Assembly: GCA_038214295.1 (NCBI GenBank)
Contig: JBBQSA010000016.1
Span: 1 to 64,000 of the forward strand
Length of the DNA stretch: 64,000 nt
Source of the DNA: SHZI01 sp038214295
GTDB taxonomy: Bacteria > Pseudomonadota > Gammaproteobacteria > Steroidobacterales > GCA-2729495
Direction: 5' to 3'
How positions within the stretch are numbered: the stretch's first letter is position 1; each line of letters starts with the position of its first letter. Positions 1-8,979 of this stretch are shown here, piece by piece. The notes under the pieces are model-generated. The model was not told the DNA's origin. It saw nothing but the letters and a program-made list of their open reading frames with translations, and made no database searches. The position numbers were made by a program, and so were the translations under genes.

Positions 1-153
1 GTGCCCCGCGACATCGAGAAGGCACTTGAAGCCGGCTTCTTCAACTATCTCACCAAGCCGATCCGGGTCGACCAGTTCATGGAGGCGCTCGACGCGGCAT
101 TGCGCTTCGCCGTGCTGGCAGACGGCCTGGAATCAGGAGCAGGACCGGCATGA
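1..153 (+). CDS. C-terminal end of a receiver-domain protein (5' partial)
   Basis: The reading frame is open from base 1 to a TGA at 151-153 and encodes 50 residues. They show the end of a response-regulator receiver domain: an alpha-4/beta-5 stretch with the conserved Lys-Pro (YLTKPI), then the last helix (FMEALDAAL). The protein stops soon after the receiver. It may therefore be a hybrid histidine kinase with a C-terminal receiver or a stand-alone regulator; the upstream part is outside the window. The next gene starts inside its stop codon (ATGA overlap), so the two are probably translationally coupled. Confidence 0.75.
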   Translation: MPRDIEKALEAGFFNYLTKPIRVDQFMEALDAALRFAVLADGLESGAGPA

Positions 154-974
154 AAGTAACGGAAGCAGACATCCTCGCCGCCAGTATCCTGATCGTGGAC
201 GACCAGCAGGCCAACGTGACACTGCTGGAGCAACTGCTGCACGCGGGTGGTTACAGCAACGTCAGCTCGACCATGGATGCGAGCGCTGTATGTGCCCTGC
301 ACCGGAAGAACTGCTACGACCTGATCCTGCTAGACCTGCAGATGCCAGGCATGGACGGCTTCCAGGTGATTGAAAGCCTGAAGACCAACGATGCCGACAG
401 CTACCTGCCGGTCCTCGTCATCACCGCCCAGCCGGGACACAAGATGCGTGCCCTGGAGGCAGGCGCCAGGGATTTCATCAGCAAGCCTTTCGACCTGGTC
501 GAGGCCCGGACTCGTATCCGCAATATGCTGGAAGTCCGGCTGCTTTACCGGAAGCTCCAGGGGTACAGCGCCTTGCTGGAGAAGACGGTGCAGGACCGCA
601 CGGCGGAACTCCGGGAAAGCGAAGCCCGGTATCGCAGCCTGACCGAACTGGCCTCCGACTGGTACTGGGAGCAGGACGAGAACGGGGTCTTCACCCGGGT
701 CTCCGGCCCCGTCCTCGAGATGCTCGGGATCCGGGTGGACGGATTGGCGGACGGCGTGGTTGGTGCACAGGAGGCCGGCTGGAACGAGGGGGAGCGGCAG
801 GTGCTCAAAGATACCATCGCGGCCCGGCAGCCCTTCCTGGATTTCGTCTGTAGCCGGGTGAACGCCGACGGCTCGCAACAGCGGTTCCAGGTGAGCGGGG
901 AGCCCATGTTCGATCAGGCCTGCCGATTCATCGGGTACCGCGGCATCGGCCTTCAGCTTACGGCGAGGCCGTAG
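150..974 (+). CDS. Response regulator: receiver domain plus PAS sensor domain
   Basis: A 274-residue protein. The receiver (about 11-130) has the acidic pair Asp17/Asp18, phospho-acceptor Asp62 in LLDLQMPGMDG, Thr92 and Lys112 in the KPF motif. A short helical linker (about 130-155) leads to a PAS-like domain (about 156-270) with a SDWYWEQDENG start typical of PAS folds. No DNA-binding, GGDEF, EAL or kinase domain follows, so the output is probably by protein contact. It overlaps the preceding receiver gene by 4 bases and lies 6 bases before a Crp/Fnr regulator. The three look like one signalling operon. The signal is unknown. Confidence 0.85.
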   Translation: MKVTEADILAASILIVDDQQANVTLLEQLLHAGGYSNVSSTMDASAVCALHRKNCYDLILLDLQMPGMDGFQVIESLKTNDADSYLPVLVITAQPGHKMRALEAGARDFISKPFDLVEARTRIRNMLEVRLLYRKLQGYSALLEKTVQDRTAELRESEARYRSLTELASDWYWEQDENGVFTRVSGPVLEMLGIRVDGLADGVVGAQEAGWNEGERQVLKDTIAARQPFLDFVCSRVNADGSQQRFQVSGEPMFDQACRFIGYRGIGLQLTARP

Positions 975-980
975 TGCGCC

Positions 981-1730
981 ATGGAAGCCGCCTGCAACCC
1001 GAGCCAGAACTACCTGCTTGCAGCACTGCCGGACCCGGAGTTCGGGCGCCTGGTCGAGCAGCTCGAGCGGGTGACACTAGCGCTCGGCGACAGTGTCTAT
1101 GAGCCGGGGGAACAGCTCCAGCACGCCTATTTCCCCACCTCGGCCGTCGTCTCCCTGCACTACGTGCTGGAATCCGGAGCCACAGCCGAGACCGCCGGTG
1201 TCGGCCGCGAGGGCGTTGTCGGCGTGTCCTTGTTCATGGGCGGCAATACGACGCCCAGCTCCGCGGTGGTACAGGTCGCGGGCAGTGCTTACAGGCTGGA
1301 GCGCCACCTGCTCCTGCAGGAGTTCAATCGGGCCGGGTTGTTGCAGCGACTTCTGCTCCGTTACACCCAGGCCCTGATGGCCCAGGTCACCCAGACCGCT
1401 GCCTGCAACCGGCATCATTCCGTGGAGCAGCGCCTGTGCCGCTGGCTGCTGCTGGCACTCGACCGGAGTTCGGGCCGGGAGTTGGTGATAACCCACGAAC
1501 TCGTCGCGGGCATGCTAGGCGTGCGGCGGGAGGGCGTCACGGAGGCGGCCGGCCGGCTGCAGCGGGCCGGCTGCATCAGCTACCGCCGGGGCCATATTGC
1601 CGTGCTCGACCGGGGCAAGCTGGAGGCCATGGCCTGCGAGTGCTACGCCGCGGTGAGGACGGAATCCGCCCGGCTGATGTCCGACGTGCGCTACCGACAA
1701 GACACGGCGATAGGACTTCCAGTCGGCTGA
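981..1730 (+). CDS. Crp/Fnr-family transcriptional regulator
   Basis: A 249-residue protein with an N-terminal cyclic-nucleotide-binding-like beta-roll (about 15-130) and a C-terminal winged helix-turn-helix (about 150-225, around LVAGMLGVRREGVTEAAGRLQ). No Fnr-type N-terminal cysteine cluster is seen, so an iron-sulfur oxygen sensor is unlikely. Crp-like proteins of this kind are often found beside two-component genes; the effector is not known. The gene follows the receiver-PAS gene by 6 bases and probably shares its transcript. The start is ATG 981. Confidence 0.85.
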   Translation: MEAACNPSQNYLLAALPDPEFGRLVEQLERVTLALGDSVYEPGEQLQHAYFPTSAVVSLHYVLESGATAETAGVGREGVVGVSLFMGGNTTPSSAVVQVAGSAYRLERHLLLQEFNRAGLLQRLLLRYTQALMAQVTQTAACNRHHSVEQRLCRWLLLALDRSSGRELVITHELVAGMLGVRREGVTEAAGRLQRAGCISYRRGHIAVLDRGKLEAMACECYAAVRTESARLMSDVRYRQDTAIGLPVG

Positions 1731-1790
1731 GCGCCGGCCAGGCTGCCAATACAGGGTCTGGCCTCCATCCCGAGGCCTCGCATCAGCCCT

Positions 1791-2258
1791 TCAGCCGGGC
1801 GCGGGTGGATAGAACCAGTTGGCTCCGCGGCACAGTTCAGTGAGGTCGACGATCACCTGGATGCTGTCGGCCGCGAACCCTGCCACTTCCGTCAGGCCGG
1901 AGGGATCCGTGCGCAGGGACGGCGTGCACTGCACCCCATCACCATCGACATCCGCCCAGGCATACACAACCAGCCCCTCGCCAACGCCTTCCGGGTAGCT
2001 GAAGCGGTGTGTGAAGGCGCCCGGCGCCGCCTCGAAGGTCTCGATCGGCTCCAGGGGGTGGCGCAGGTTTCCCTGCAGCGACCAGGCGTGAAACAGGGTG
2101 ACGTAGACTTTGCCCGCCGGTGTCACGCCGGCGGGCAGGCGGAGCGCACCGGAGAGTTCGATCATGCGTGCGGGTGCCGGGGGTGCGGGTCCGCAGCCGC
2201 CCGCCAATGTGGCAACTGCTGCCAGTAGCGCGATTCGCGTCCACAATCCGCGGTTCAT
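1791..2258 (-). CDS. Small lipoprotein of unknown function
   Basis: A 155-residue protein with a lipoprotein signal: short basic n-region, hydrophobic stretch and lipobox LAGGC with the lipidated cysteine near residue 22. The mature part is predicted beta-rich. It contains a stretch (YAWADVDGDGVQC) that resembles a calcium-binding or beta-sandwich loop. No family is recognised. Its ATG overlaps the stop codon of the upstream amidohydrolase gene (ATGA at 2255-2258), so the two are co-translated and may act in the same envelope process. Confidence 0.7.
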   Translation of the reverse strand: MNRGLWTRIALLAAVATLAGGCGPAPPAPARMIELSGALRLPAGVTPAGKVYVTLFHAWSLQGNLRHPLEPIETFEAAPGAFTHRFSYPEGVGEGLVVYAWADVDGDGVQCTPSLRTDPSGLTEVAGFAADSIQVIVDLTELCRGANWFYPPAPG

Positions 2259-3298
2259 TCTGGCTGCTCCACGGTAAAGGCCGGCAGGCCGAACACCCGG
2301 CTGAAGTTCCCGGACAGGATGGCCCGCATTTCTTCCACCGTGTAGCCGGCCGCCTGCATGCCCGCGACAAAGGCCTCAAGGTGGCTCTTTACGTAGCCGG
2401 GCATCTGCGGGCCATCCGAGCCGTAGATCATCTTGCCGATGACGCCGGCCGCCTTTACCCGCGCCAGGAAATCCGCGAGCACGTTCCCGGCTCGCCGGGC
2501 GCCCAGGGCGCCGGGTTCCAGGTAGGCATTGGGGTAGGTGGCCGCCAGCCGCAGAGCGGAATCCGTGTAGGAAAGGGCCTTGCGTTCACTGTCGTAGCCG
2601 GCATGCCCAAGGATGAACACGGTTTCCGGGTAGCGGCGTATCGCGTCCTCCAGGTAGGCCGGGTCCGAGTACGGCGGCTCGGGCCGCGTGCCGGGGTTCG
2701 GGCTGGTACCGGTGTGAAGGTAGATTGGCTTGTGCAGCCGGCCCGCCAGCGCATAGATCGGGTAAAAGCGCTCGTCGTCGAAGCGTACCTGCTGGTGGGC
2801 ATAGGCGAGCTTGACGCCGATGAAGCCTGGTTTCTGCACGGCTGACTCGAGCAGCGCGAGCTGTTCCGCGCTGTTGATGTTCCACTGGTCGAGGCGAAGG
2901 CTGGCAAAGCCGTACAGCCTGCCCGGCGCAGCCGCGACCTCACCGGCCACCAGTTCGTTGGTGGCGATGCCGGTACTGTGCGGGCTGTAGAGGGCGAAGA
3001 GGCCACCGGCGCTGATGCCGGCGTTGTCCAGCTCGCGCACCAGGGCCTTGCCCCCGAGCATGTAGGGCATGGCATAGGGCATAAGCCATTTCATGCCGCG
3101 CGGAACGCGCTCGGCCAGCCGGTCCTGGAATCGCGGCGTCATGTCCTCCCAGGTGCCGGTGTGCAGGTGCATATCGACAACGGCGAGCTGCTGTCCGTCG
3201 ACCAGCACACCGGGGTGATCCGGCGGGCCGCTGCAACCGGTGACCAGCAGGGTGGCGACGGTGAGGCCGGCAATTGCCCGGCGGCGGATGCAATTCAT
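2255..3298 (-). CDS. Amidohydrolase-family lipoprotein
   Basis: A 347-residue protein from ATG 3298, chosen because a lipoprotein signal (MNCIRRRAIAGLTVATLLVTGC) begins there; the frame is open further upstream to 3349 but without a signal sequence. The mature protein is an amidohydrolase-2-like TIM barrel: DMHLHTG metal-binding motif near the start, a later IYLHTG strand, FILGHAGYD and a late YGSDGPQ aspartate motif. Family members hydrolyse or decarboxylate cyclic or aromatic substrates with a divalent metal. Lipid anchoring puts this one in the envelope, which is less usual. The substrate is unknown. It is co-translated with the small lipoprotein downstream. Confidence 0.8.
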   Translation of the reverse strand: MNCIRRRAIAGLTVATLLVTGCSGPPDHPGVLVDGQQLAVVDMHLHTGTWEDMTPRFQDRLAERVPRGMKWLMPYAMPYMLGGKALVRELDNAGISAGGLFALYSPHSTGIATNELVAGEVAAAPGRLYGFASLRLDQWNINSAEQLALLESAVQKPGFIGVKLAYAHQQVRFDDERFYPIYALAGRLHKPIYLHTGTSPNPGTRPEPPYSDPAYLEDAIRRYPETVFILGHAGYDSERKALSYTDSALRLAATYPNAYLEPGALGARRAGNVLADFLARVKAAGVIGKMIYGSDGPQMPGYVKSHLEAFVAGMQAAGYTVEEMRAILSGNFSRVFGLPAFTVEQPE

Positions 3299-3348
3299 AC
3301 TGGCTCGCCTCAGGACGGCTCTCCGGCAGTCATCAGCGTTGGCAGCCA

Positions 3349-4062
3349 TCAGCGCGGAGTGACCGGGGCGTCATCCACCGTGGTCACGACCATGCCCGGC
3401 TGCATGGCGCCGGTTGCCAGTGACTTGACGTAGTCGACGGTGGGGAGGTGGCAGTAGCTCTGCCCCTGGACTTTGGCCGGCAGGAACCAGGTGATCCAGC
3501 TGTCGTAGTCCTGGAAAAGCCCCGGCGAGTTGAGATGGATGGCACCGTCCGGCGCGCGGTAGCTGAGCGGGAAATCCGCGAGGTAGCCGCTGCCGGTAAT
3601 ATAGGGTTCGTTGGCGTCGATGACGAAGGCCGCTGCTTTCGCCGCAGCCACCGGGTCGGTCAGCCGGAGATCTGCGACGGCCTCGGCCTGCACGCGGCGG
3701 GTGACGTCCGGGCAGGTCAGCTGCTTACCGGCGGCCTTCGGGCCGTAGGCCGCCCGCAGGTGCGCCGCAGTCTTCATCTTGCAGGAGACCATGACCGGCT
3801 CGCTGCCGCGATAGGTGACGACCTGGTAGATGTTGAACGGTTCCGCGGCGGGCTTTGAGTGCCGGTAGGACGGCATGTCGGTAAACAGTGTGATGTTGCC
3901 ATCCATCGCCGTGCTGGCCATGACCTTCTGCACCTCTACGCAGAAGCTGGCAGAGGTCGGGGCGGGCAGGCGGGCCCCGGTGGCGGCCTCCGCAGGCAAG
4001 GCCAGTGCGACGCCCAGGGTAATCAGCGACGTGATCAGGTGCATTGTCCGGGTGAAGCGCAT
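3349..4062 (-). CDS. Secreted protein of unknown function
   Basis: A 237-residue protein from ATG 4062, chosen because a Sec signal peptide (MRFTRTMHLITSLITLGVALALPAEA) starts there; the open frame extends to 4341 but the extra part has no signal character and overlaps the divergent efflux gene. The mature protein has at least four cysteines that could form disulfides, and no recognised motif. It lies 50 bases upstream of the amidohydrolase gene on the same strand and may be the first gene of that operon. Confidence 0.6.
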   Translation of the reverse strand: MRFTRTMHLITSLITLGVALALPAEAATGARLPAPTSASFCVEVQKVMASTAMDGNITLFTDMPSYRHSKPAAEPFNIYQVVTYRGSEPVMVSCKMKTAAHLRAAYGPKAAGKQLTCPDVTRRVQAEAVADLRLTDPVAAAKAAAFVIDANEPYITGSGYLADFPLSYRAPDGAIHLNSPGLFQDYDSWITWFLPAKVQGQSYCHLPTVDYVKSLATGAMQPGMVVTTVDDAPVTPR

Positions 4063-4318
4063 GGGGCTGCTGCCTGCTTGGATTGCGGACAGCCAGTATA
4101 TGGCCGCTTGGCGTCCCGGCCACACCTCGGCCATCAGGATGTCCGCGTCATGGTTTGGCAGACCAGGGGGCGAGGCCATCGCCGCCATCCTGGAGAGGCT
4201 CATACCCATCACCCGAATAGGCCCGTCGCCACTACAATAGCCGCCATGGATCCGGCGCGGTCCCGCTGGGTCGGGCGCCGAAAGGTAGAACATTGGAAGA
4301 AGCTCGAAGGAACCCCGA

Positions 4319-5446
4319 ATGAGACGTCCGATGCTGTACATGCTCGCCGCAACCGGGCTGTTCTTCGGCGCGCTCTTCGGCTGGAAGGCCTACGTGAACG
4401 GCCAGATGCAGGCGGCGATGGCAGCCACGCCGTTTCTGCCGGTCACGGTGTCGACGACCACGGCCGCATCGGAGTCGTGGTCGCCCACTATCGCGGCGGT
4501 GGGCTCGTTGCGCGCATCGCGGGGCGTGGACGTCACGGCCCAGGTGGCGGGGCAGGTTACGGCCATCCGTTTCGAGTCGGGTAGCACGGTCGCAGCTGGG
4601 GCTCCCCTCGTGGAGCAGTACGCCGCGGACGAGAAGGCGCAGCTCGAAGGGCTGGTTGCCGACCGGAAACTTTCCGAGGTCAACCTGGCGCGCGCCCGGG
4701 AGTTGATCGGGCAGAAACTGATCTCGGCGTTCGACCTGGATGTGCGCGAAACTGACCTCCAGCGTGCCCGTGCGGCCGAAGGCAACCTGCGCCTGAAGAT
4801 CACGCAGAAGTCCATCCGCGCACCCTTTGCAGGCCGCCTGGGCATCCGCAAGGTTGATCTCGGCCAGTACATCGAACCTGGTGACCCCGTGGTTCGCCTC
4901 GAGGCCAGTGACCAGATGGTCGTGGACTTCCCGGTACCCCAGCAGCAGTTCAGCAGGTTGCGGGTGAAGCAGCCGGTGGCCGTGCAGGTCGATGCCTGGC
5001 CCGGGCAGTCTTTCGCCGGCGCGATCCAGGCGATCGAGCCGCAGGTGGAACGGGACACACGCAACATCCGCGTACGCGCACTGGTCGACAACCCGGATGG
5101 CAAGCTGCTGCCGGGCATGTTCGCCCGGATCGATATCGAGCTTCCCTCGCGGGAAAACGTCATCACGATTCCCCATGCGGCGGTAACCCACAGCCCCTTC
5201 GGGGACGCTGTGTTCGTCGTTACCGAGCAGAACGACCCCGCCGGCAAGAAGGTGCTCGCCGTGGCCAACACTCTCGTGGTCACCGGCCCCACGCGCGGGG
5301 ACCAGGTCGCGATAACGTCCGGCCTGGAAGCGGGCGCGACGATTGTCACGGCGGGCCAGCAGAAGCTGCGTAACGGCTCGGTCGTGGTCGTCGACAACTC
5401 GGTGCCGGTGAGCAACAGCGCCCGCCCTGCACCAGCCAACAACTGA
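4319..5446 (+). CDS. RND efflux periplasmic adaptor subunit
   Basis: A 375-residue HlyD/AcrA-family membrane fusion protein. It has an N-terminal membrane anchor (about 5-22), a lipoyl-like half motif (about 70-105), an alpha-hairpin (about 105-150), the second lipoyl half (SIRAPFAGRLGIRKVDLGQYI) and a beta-barrel plus membrane-proximal domain to the C-terminus. It would bridge the inner-membrane pump encoded 11 bases downstream to an outer-membrane channel that is not encoded nearby. The anchor is a transmembrane helix, not a lipobox, as in the MexH/MdtA-like branch. The substrate cannot be told from sequence. Confidence 0.92.
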   Translation: MRRPMLYMLAATGLFFGALFGWKAYVNGQMQAAMAATPFLPVTVSTTTAASESWSPTIAAVGSLRASRGVDVTAQVAGQVTAIRFESGSTVAAGAPLVEQYAADEKAQLEGLVADRKLSEVNLARARELIGQKLISAFDLDVRETDLQRARAAEGNLRLKITQKSIRAPFAGRLGIRKVDLGQYIEPGDPVVRLEASDQMVVDFPVPQQQFSRLRVKQPVAVQVDAWPGQSFAGAIQAIEPQVERDTRNIRVRALVDNPDGKLLPGMFARIDIELPSRENVITIPHAAVTHSPFGDAVFVVTEQNDPAGKKVLAVANTLVVTGPTRGDQVAITSGLEAGATIVTAGQQKLRNGSVVVVDNSVPVSNSARPAPANN

Positions 5447-5457
5447 CGGCCGCCAGC

Positions 5458-8400
5458 ATGCTCCGTTTCACCGACATCTTCATCCGGCGCCCGGTGCTGG
5501 CCACCGTGGTCAGCCTGCTGATCCTGATCGCCGGCCTGCGCGCGGTGCAGTTGCTGCAGGTACGCCAGTACCCGCAGAGCGAGTCGGCCGTGATCCGCGT
5601 CATCACGAGTTACCCCGGCGCGGACGCAGACCTCGTGAAGGGCTTCGTCACCACTCCACTGGAGCGCGAAATCGCAAGCGCGGACGGGATCGACTACCTG
5701 GAGTCCGGCAGCCTGCAGGGCGTCAGTTCCATTACCGCGCACCTGGAGCTCAACTACCCGCCCTACGACGCACTGACGCAGGTCACGGCAAAGGTCAACA
5801 AGGTGCGCGCCGACCTGCCTGCAGGCAGCGAAGACCCGGTGATCGAAGTGGCCATCGGCGAGACGACGTCGGCCATGTACCTGAGCTTCATCAGTACCAC
5901 GCGGCCGCAGAACCAGATCACGGACTACCTGATCCGCAAGGTGCAGCCGCGGATCGAGGCCGTAGCGGGCGTACAGCAGGCGGCTATTCTCGGCGGCCGG
6001 AACTTTGCGATGCGCATCTGGCTGGATCCGCTGCGGATGTACGCTCTCAGCGTTACCCCGGGCGACGTGAGCGAGGCCCTGCGGGCCAATAACTACCAGG
6101 CGGCGATCGGCAAGACCAAGGGCGATGCCATTTCGGTGAGCCTGACGGCTGCCACCGACCTGCACACCGCGCAGGAGTTCCAGGAACTGATCGTCGCCGG
6201 GCGCAACGACGCGGTGATCCGCCTGAAGGATATCGCCACGGTGGTACTTGGCGCCGAGAACTACGATTCATCGGTGGCGTTCAACGGCGTATTCGCCACG
6301 TTCATAGCGATCGATGTGCTGCCCACGGCGAACCCGCTGGCCGTGATCAGCGAGATCCGCAGGATGTTCCCCGAGATCCAGGCAGAGCTGCCCGCCGACA
6401 TGACGGGCCTGATCTCCTACGACACCACCCGGTACATCGATGATTCCATCAGTGAGGTGGTGCAGACCCTGGCTGAGGCTACCGCTATCGTGATGGTGGT
6501 GATCTTCCTGTTCCTCGGCACACTGCGCTCGGTGATCATCCCTGTCGTGGCGATTCCGCTGTCGATGATCGGCGCAGCAGCCATCATGCTGATGCTCGGC
6601 TACTCGATCAACCTGCTGACCCTGCTCGCCATGGTGCTGGCCATCGGGCTCGTGGTTGACGATGCCATCATCGTCGTTGAGAACATCCAGAGGCACATCG
6701 AGGAGGGCCAGCCTCGGCTGGATGCAGCCCTGAACGGTGCCCGGGAGCTTGCCTTGCCGGTGATTGCCATGACGATCACGCTGTTCGCGGTGTACGCGCC
6801 AATCGGGCTGGCGGGCGGCATCACCGGCAGCCTGTTCCGGGAATTCGCCTTCACCCTGGCGGGCGCCGTGCTGGTATCCGGCATCGTGGCGCTCACGCTG
6901 TCGCCAATGATGTGCTCGAAGATGCTTCCCAACCGCTCGGAGGAGAACCGCCTGGCGCGGTTCCTGGACCGCGCCTTCGAGGCCCTCCGGGCGCGCTACG
7001 TCCGTGCCTTGCACCGCTGCCTCGAGATCGTGCCCGTAATGCTGGCATTCAGCGTGCTCGTGCTTGTCAGTATCTACTTCATGTTTGTCGCCACGCCGGC
7101 AGAACTCGCACCCACCGAGGACCAGGGCATCGTGCTGGTCTATTCCACGGCTGAGGCGAACACCTCGCCGGAACAATTGCCGCTCTACACGCGCGCGCTG
7201 GTTGAGGCCTACCAGACCATTCCTGAAACCGAGCAGACCTTTCTCTTCAACGGCAGCGTGGGTAGTGGCCCGGCCTCCACCAGCAATACGTCGCTGTCCG
7301 GCATCGTGCTGAAGCCGTGGAGTGAGCGCACTCGATCCCAGATGGAGGTCACCAACACCGTGCAGGCGGTTGCCAACGGTGTCGCCGGGCTGCAGTCCGC
7401 CGCTTTCAACCTGCCGCCCATGCCCGGTGCGGGGGAAGGGCTGCCCGTGCAGTTCGTGCTGGGCTCCACGCAGGAGCCGCTCGAGATCTACGTCAAGGGC
7501 CAGGAGCTGCTCAGTGCCGCGTATGCCAGCGGCCTGTTTGTATTCGCCGATCTCGATGTCAAGTTCGACCGCCCGCAGTCCACGGTCAACATCGACCGCG
7601 AGAAGGCTGCGAACCTTGGGATCAACATGGAGCAGCTCGGCGATGAGCTCGGCGTGATGCTCGGTGGAAACTACACCAACCGGTTCAGCATCCAGGGGCG
7701 CAGCTACAAGGTGATTCCGCAGGTGGACCGCCGTTACCGGCTGAACCCGGAGCAGCTTGGCAACTTCCCTGTGCGTACGGGCAATGGCGACCTGGTGCCG
7801 TTATCCGCGCTCGTCACCCTGCAAGATTCGGTGCAGCCGCAGGAACTGAAACGCTTCCAGCAGCAAAACTCGATCACGCTGTCAGCCGTGCCCGCGCCGG
7901 GCGTCACGCTGGGCGCGGCACTTGATTTCCTGCGTAACACGGCAAAACAGCTGGCGCCGGAAGGCTACCAGTTCGACTATGCGGGCCCAGCCCGGCAGTA
8001 CATCCAGGAAGGCAGTAGCCTGATCGTCGCGTTTTTCTTCGCAATAGTCGTGATTTATCTCGTGCTGGCCGCCCAGTTCGAATCGTTCCGGGACCCGCTG
8101 ATCATGCTGGTCAGCGTGCCGATGTCGATTGCCGGCGCGCTGGTGTTTCTCACGCTGGGGGCGGCGACGATCAATATCTACACCCAGGTGGGCCTGATCA
8201 CGCTGATTGGCCTGATCAGCAAGCACGGTATCCTAATCGTGGAGTTTGCCAACCAGTTGCAGATGCAGGGATTGACCAAGCGCGAGGCCATTGAGAAGGC
8301 GGCGGGTATCCGCCTGCGCCCGATCCTGATGACCACCGCAGCAACGGTCCTCGGCGTCGTGCCGCTGCTGACGGCCAGCGGTGCCGGCGCGATCAGCCGC

Positions 8401-8517
8401 TACAACATCGGCCTCGTGATCACCACCGGGATGAGCGTGGGCACCCTGTTCACGATCTTCGTCGTGCCGGCGGTGTACCTGGCCCTGGGTCGGGATCACC
8501 GGCCGGTTTCAGCCTAG
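5458..8517 (+). CDS. RND-family multidrug efflux permease
   Basis: A 1019-residue protein, the normal length for a hydrophobe/amphiphile efflux RND pump. It begins with the typical FTDIFIRRPVLATVV helix. TM4 carries the proton-relay aspartate pair in GLVVDDAIIVVENI (about residues 398-410). Two porter domains and the second TM set with GLISKHGILIVEFAN are present, and the C-terminus is the usual TM12. It exports compounds from the periplasm or inner membrane using proton motive force together with the preceding adaptor. It forms a two-gene operon without its own outer-membrane factor. Confidence 0.95.
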   Translation: MLRFTDIFIRRPVLATVVSLLILIAGLRAVQLLQVRQYPQSESAVIRVITSYPGADADLVKGFVTTPLEREIASADGIDYLESGSLQGVSSITAHLELNYPPYDALTQVTAKVNKVRADLPAGSEDPVIEVAIGETTSAMYLSFISTTRPQNQITDYLIRKVQPRIEAVAGVQQAAILGGRNFAMRIWLDPLRMYALSVTPGDVSEALRANNYQAAIGKTKGDAISVSLTAATDLHTAQEFQELIVAGRNDAVIRLKDIATVVLGAENYDSSVAFNGVFATFIAIDVLPTANPLAVISEIRRMFPEIQAELPADMTGLISYDTTRYIDDSISEVVQTLAEATAIVMVVIFLFLGTLRSVIIPVVAIPLSMIGAAAIMLMLGYSINLLTLLAMVLAIGLVVDDAIIVVENIQRHIEEGQPRLDAALNGARELALPVIAMTITLFAVYAPIGLAGGITGSLFREFAFTLAGAVLVSGIVALTLSPMMCSKMLPNRSEENRLARFLDRAFEALRARYVRALHRCLEIVPVMLAFSVLVLVSIYFMFVATPAELAPTEDQGIVLVYSTAEANTSPEQLPLYTRALVEAYQTIPETEQTFLFNGSVGSGPASTSNTSLSGIVLKPWSERTRSQMEVTNTVQAVANGVAGLQSAAFNLPPMPGAGEGLPVQFVLGSTQEPLEIYVKGQELLSAAYASGLFVFADLDVKFDRPQSTVNIDREKAANLGINMEQLGDELGVMLGGNYTNRFSIQGRSYKVIPQVDRRYRLNPEQLGNFPVRTGNGDLVPLSALVTLQDSVQPQELKRFQQQNSITLSAVPAPGVTLGAALDFLRNTAKQLAPEGYQFDYAGPARQYIQEGSSLIVAFFFAIVVIYLVLAAQFESFRDPLIMLVSVPMSIAGALVFLTLGAATINIYTQVGLITLIGLISKHGILIVEFANQLQMQGLTKREAIEKAAGIRLRPILMTTAATVLGVVPLLTASGAGAISRYNIGLVITTGMSVGTLFTIFVVPAVYLALGRDHRPVSA

Positions 8518-8578
8518 GCGTGCACAGGCACTTGCCGAACAGCTGGCCGTGATGTTACAGAGTCCTGAGCAATACGGA

Positions 8579-8601
8579 GCGAGCACTGGCGCAGTGCTTG
8601 C
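8579..8601 (+). terminator. Terminator-like hairpin after the efflux operon
   Basis: Two 10-base arms (8579-8588 and 8592-8601, 9 of 10 paired) enclose a 3-base loop. The hairpin lies 61 bases after the pump stop codon and before the next gene. There is no clean T run, so this is a weak or Rho-assisted terminator candidate. Confidence 0.4.
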
Positions 8602-8642
8602 TTGCAGGCCTTCCTGGCTATACGAGAACACTGGAGTCCGCC

Positions 8643-8918
8643 GTGACAGAAGATGCCCCCGACCGGCTGAGCACGAACCCCCGGAGCCCTTACTACAATG
8701 CAGAGCTCCTGGAGCGGGGGGTCGGCATCCGGTTCAATGGCAAGGAACGCCGCGATGTGGAGGAGTACTGCGTCAGTGAAGGCTGGATCCGGGTTGCCAT
8801 GGGCAAGACCCTGGACCGCCGCGGACAGCCCCTGACCATGAAGATCAGCGGTACCGTCGAGCCCTACATCGATCCACCCGCCGCGAGTGCGCCTGCCAGC
8901 GACCCACGGGCGCCGTAA
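8643..8918 (+). CDS. DUF3297 family protein
   Basis: A 91-residue protein from GTG 8643. This start is preferred because GGAG (8633-8636) sits 6 bases upstream and the family alignment begins near here. The conserved core is clear: DRLSTNPRSPYYN, LLERGVGIRFNGKERRDVEEYCVSEGW and the ending KISGTVEPYID. The family is small, cytosolic and widespread in proteobacteria without an assigned function. The C-terminal alanine/proline-rich tail (about 15 residues) goes beyond the conserved part. It overlaps no neighbour and is probably a single gene. Confidence 0.8.
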   Translation: MTEDAPDRLSTNPRSPYYNAELLERGVGIRFNGKERRDVEEYCVSEGWIRVAMGKTLDRRGQPLTMKISGTVEPYIDPPAASAPASDPRAP

Positions 8919-8979
8919 ACTGACGGGGCATCCGGACCGGTTTGCACAGGTCCCTCAGCCCCAATATCAGGAGTCAGGA

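Noticed and set aside
4390..6165. A 591-residue open frame on the minus strand
   Set aside because: It lies antisense over the RND adaptor and pump genes, has low-complexity Arg/Ala/Ser-rich composition and no ribosome site; it is a product of high GC content.
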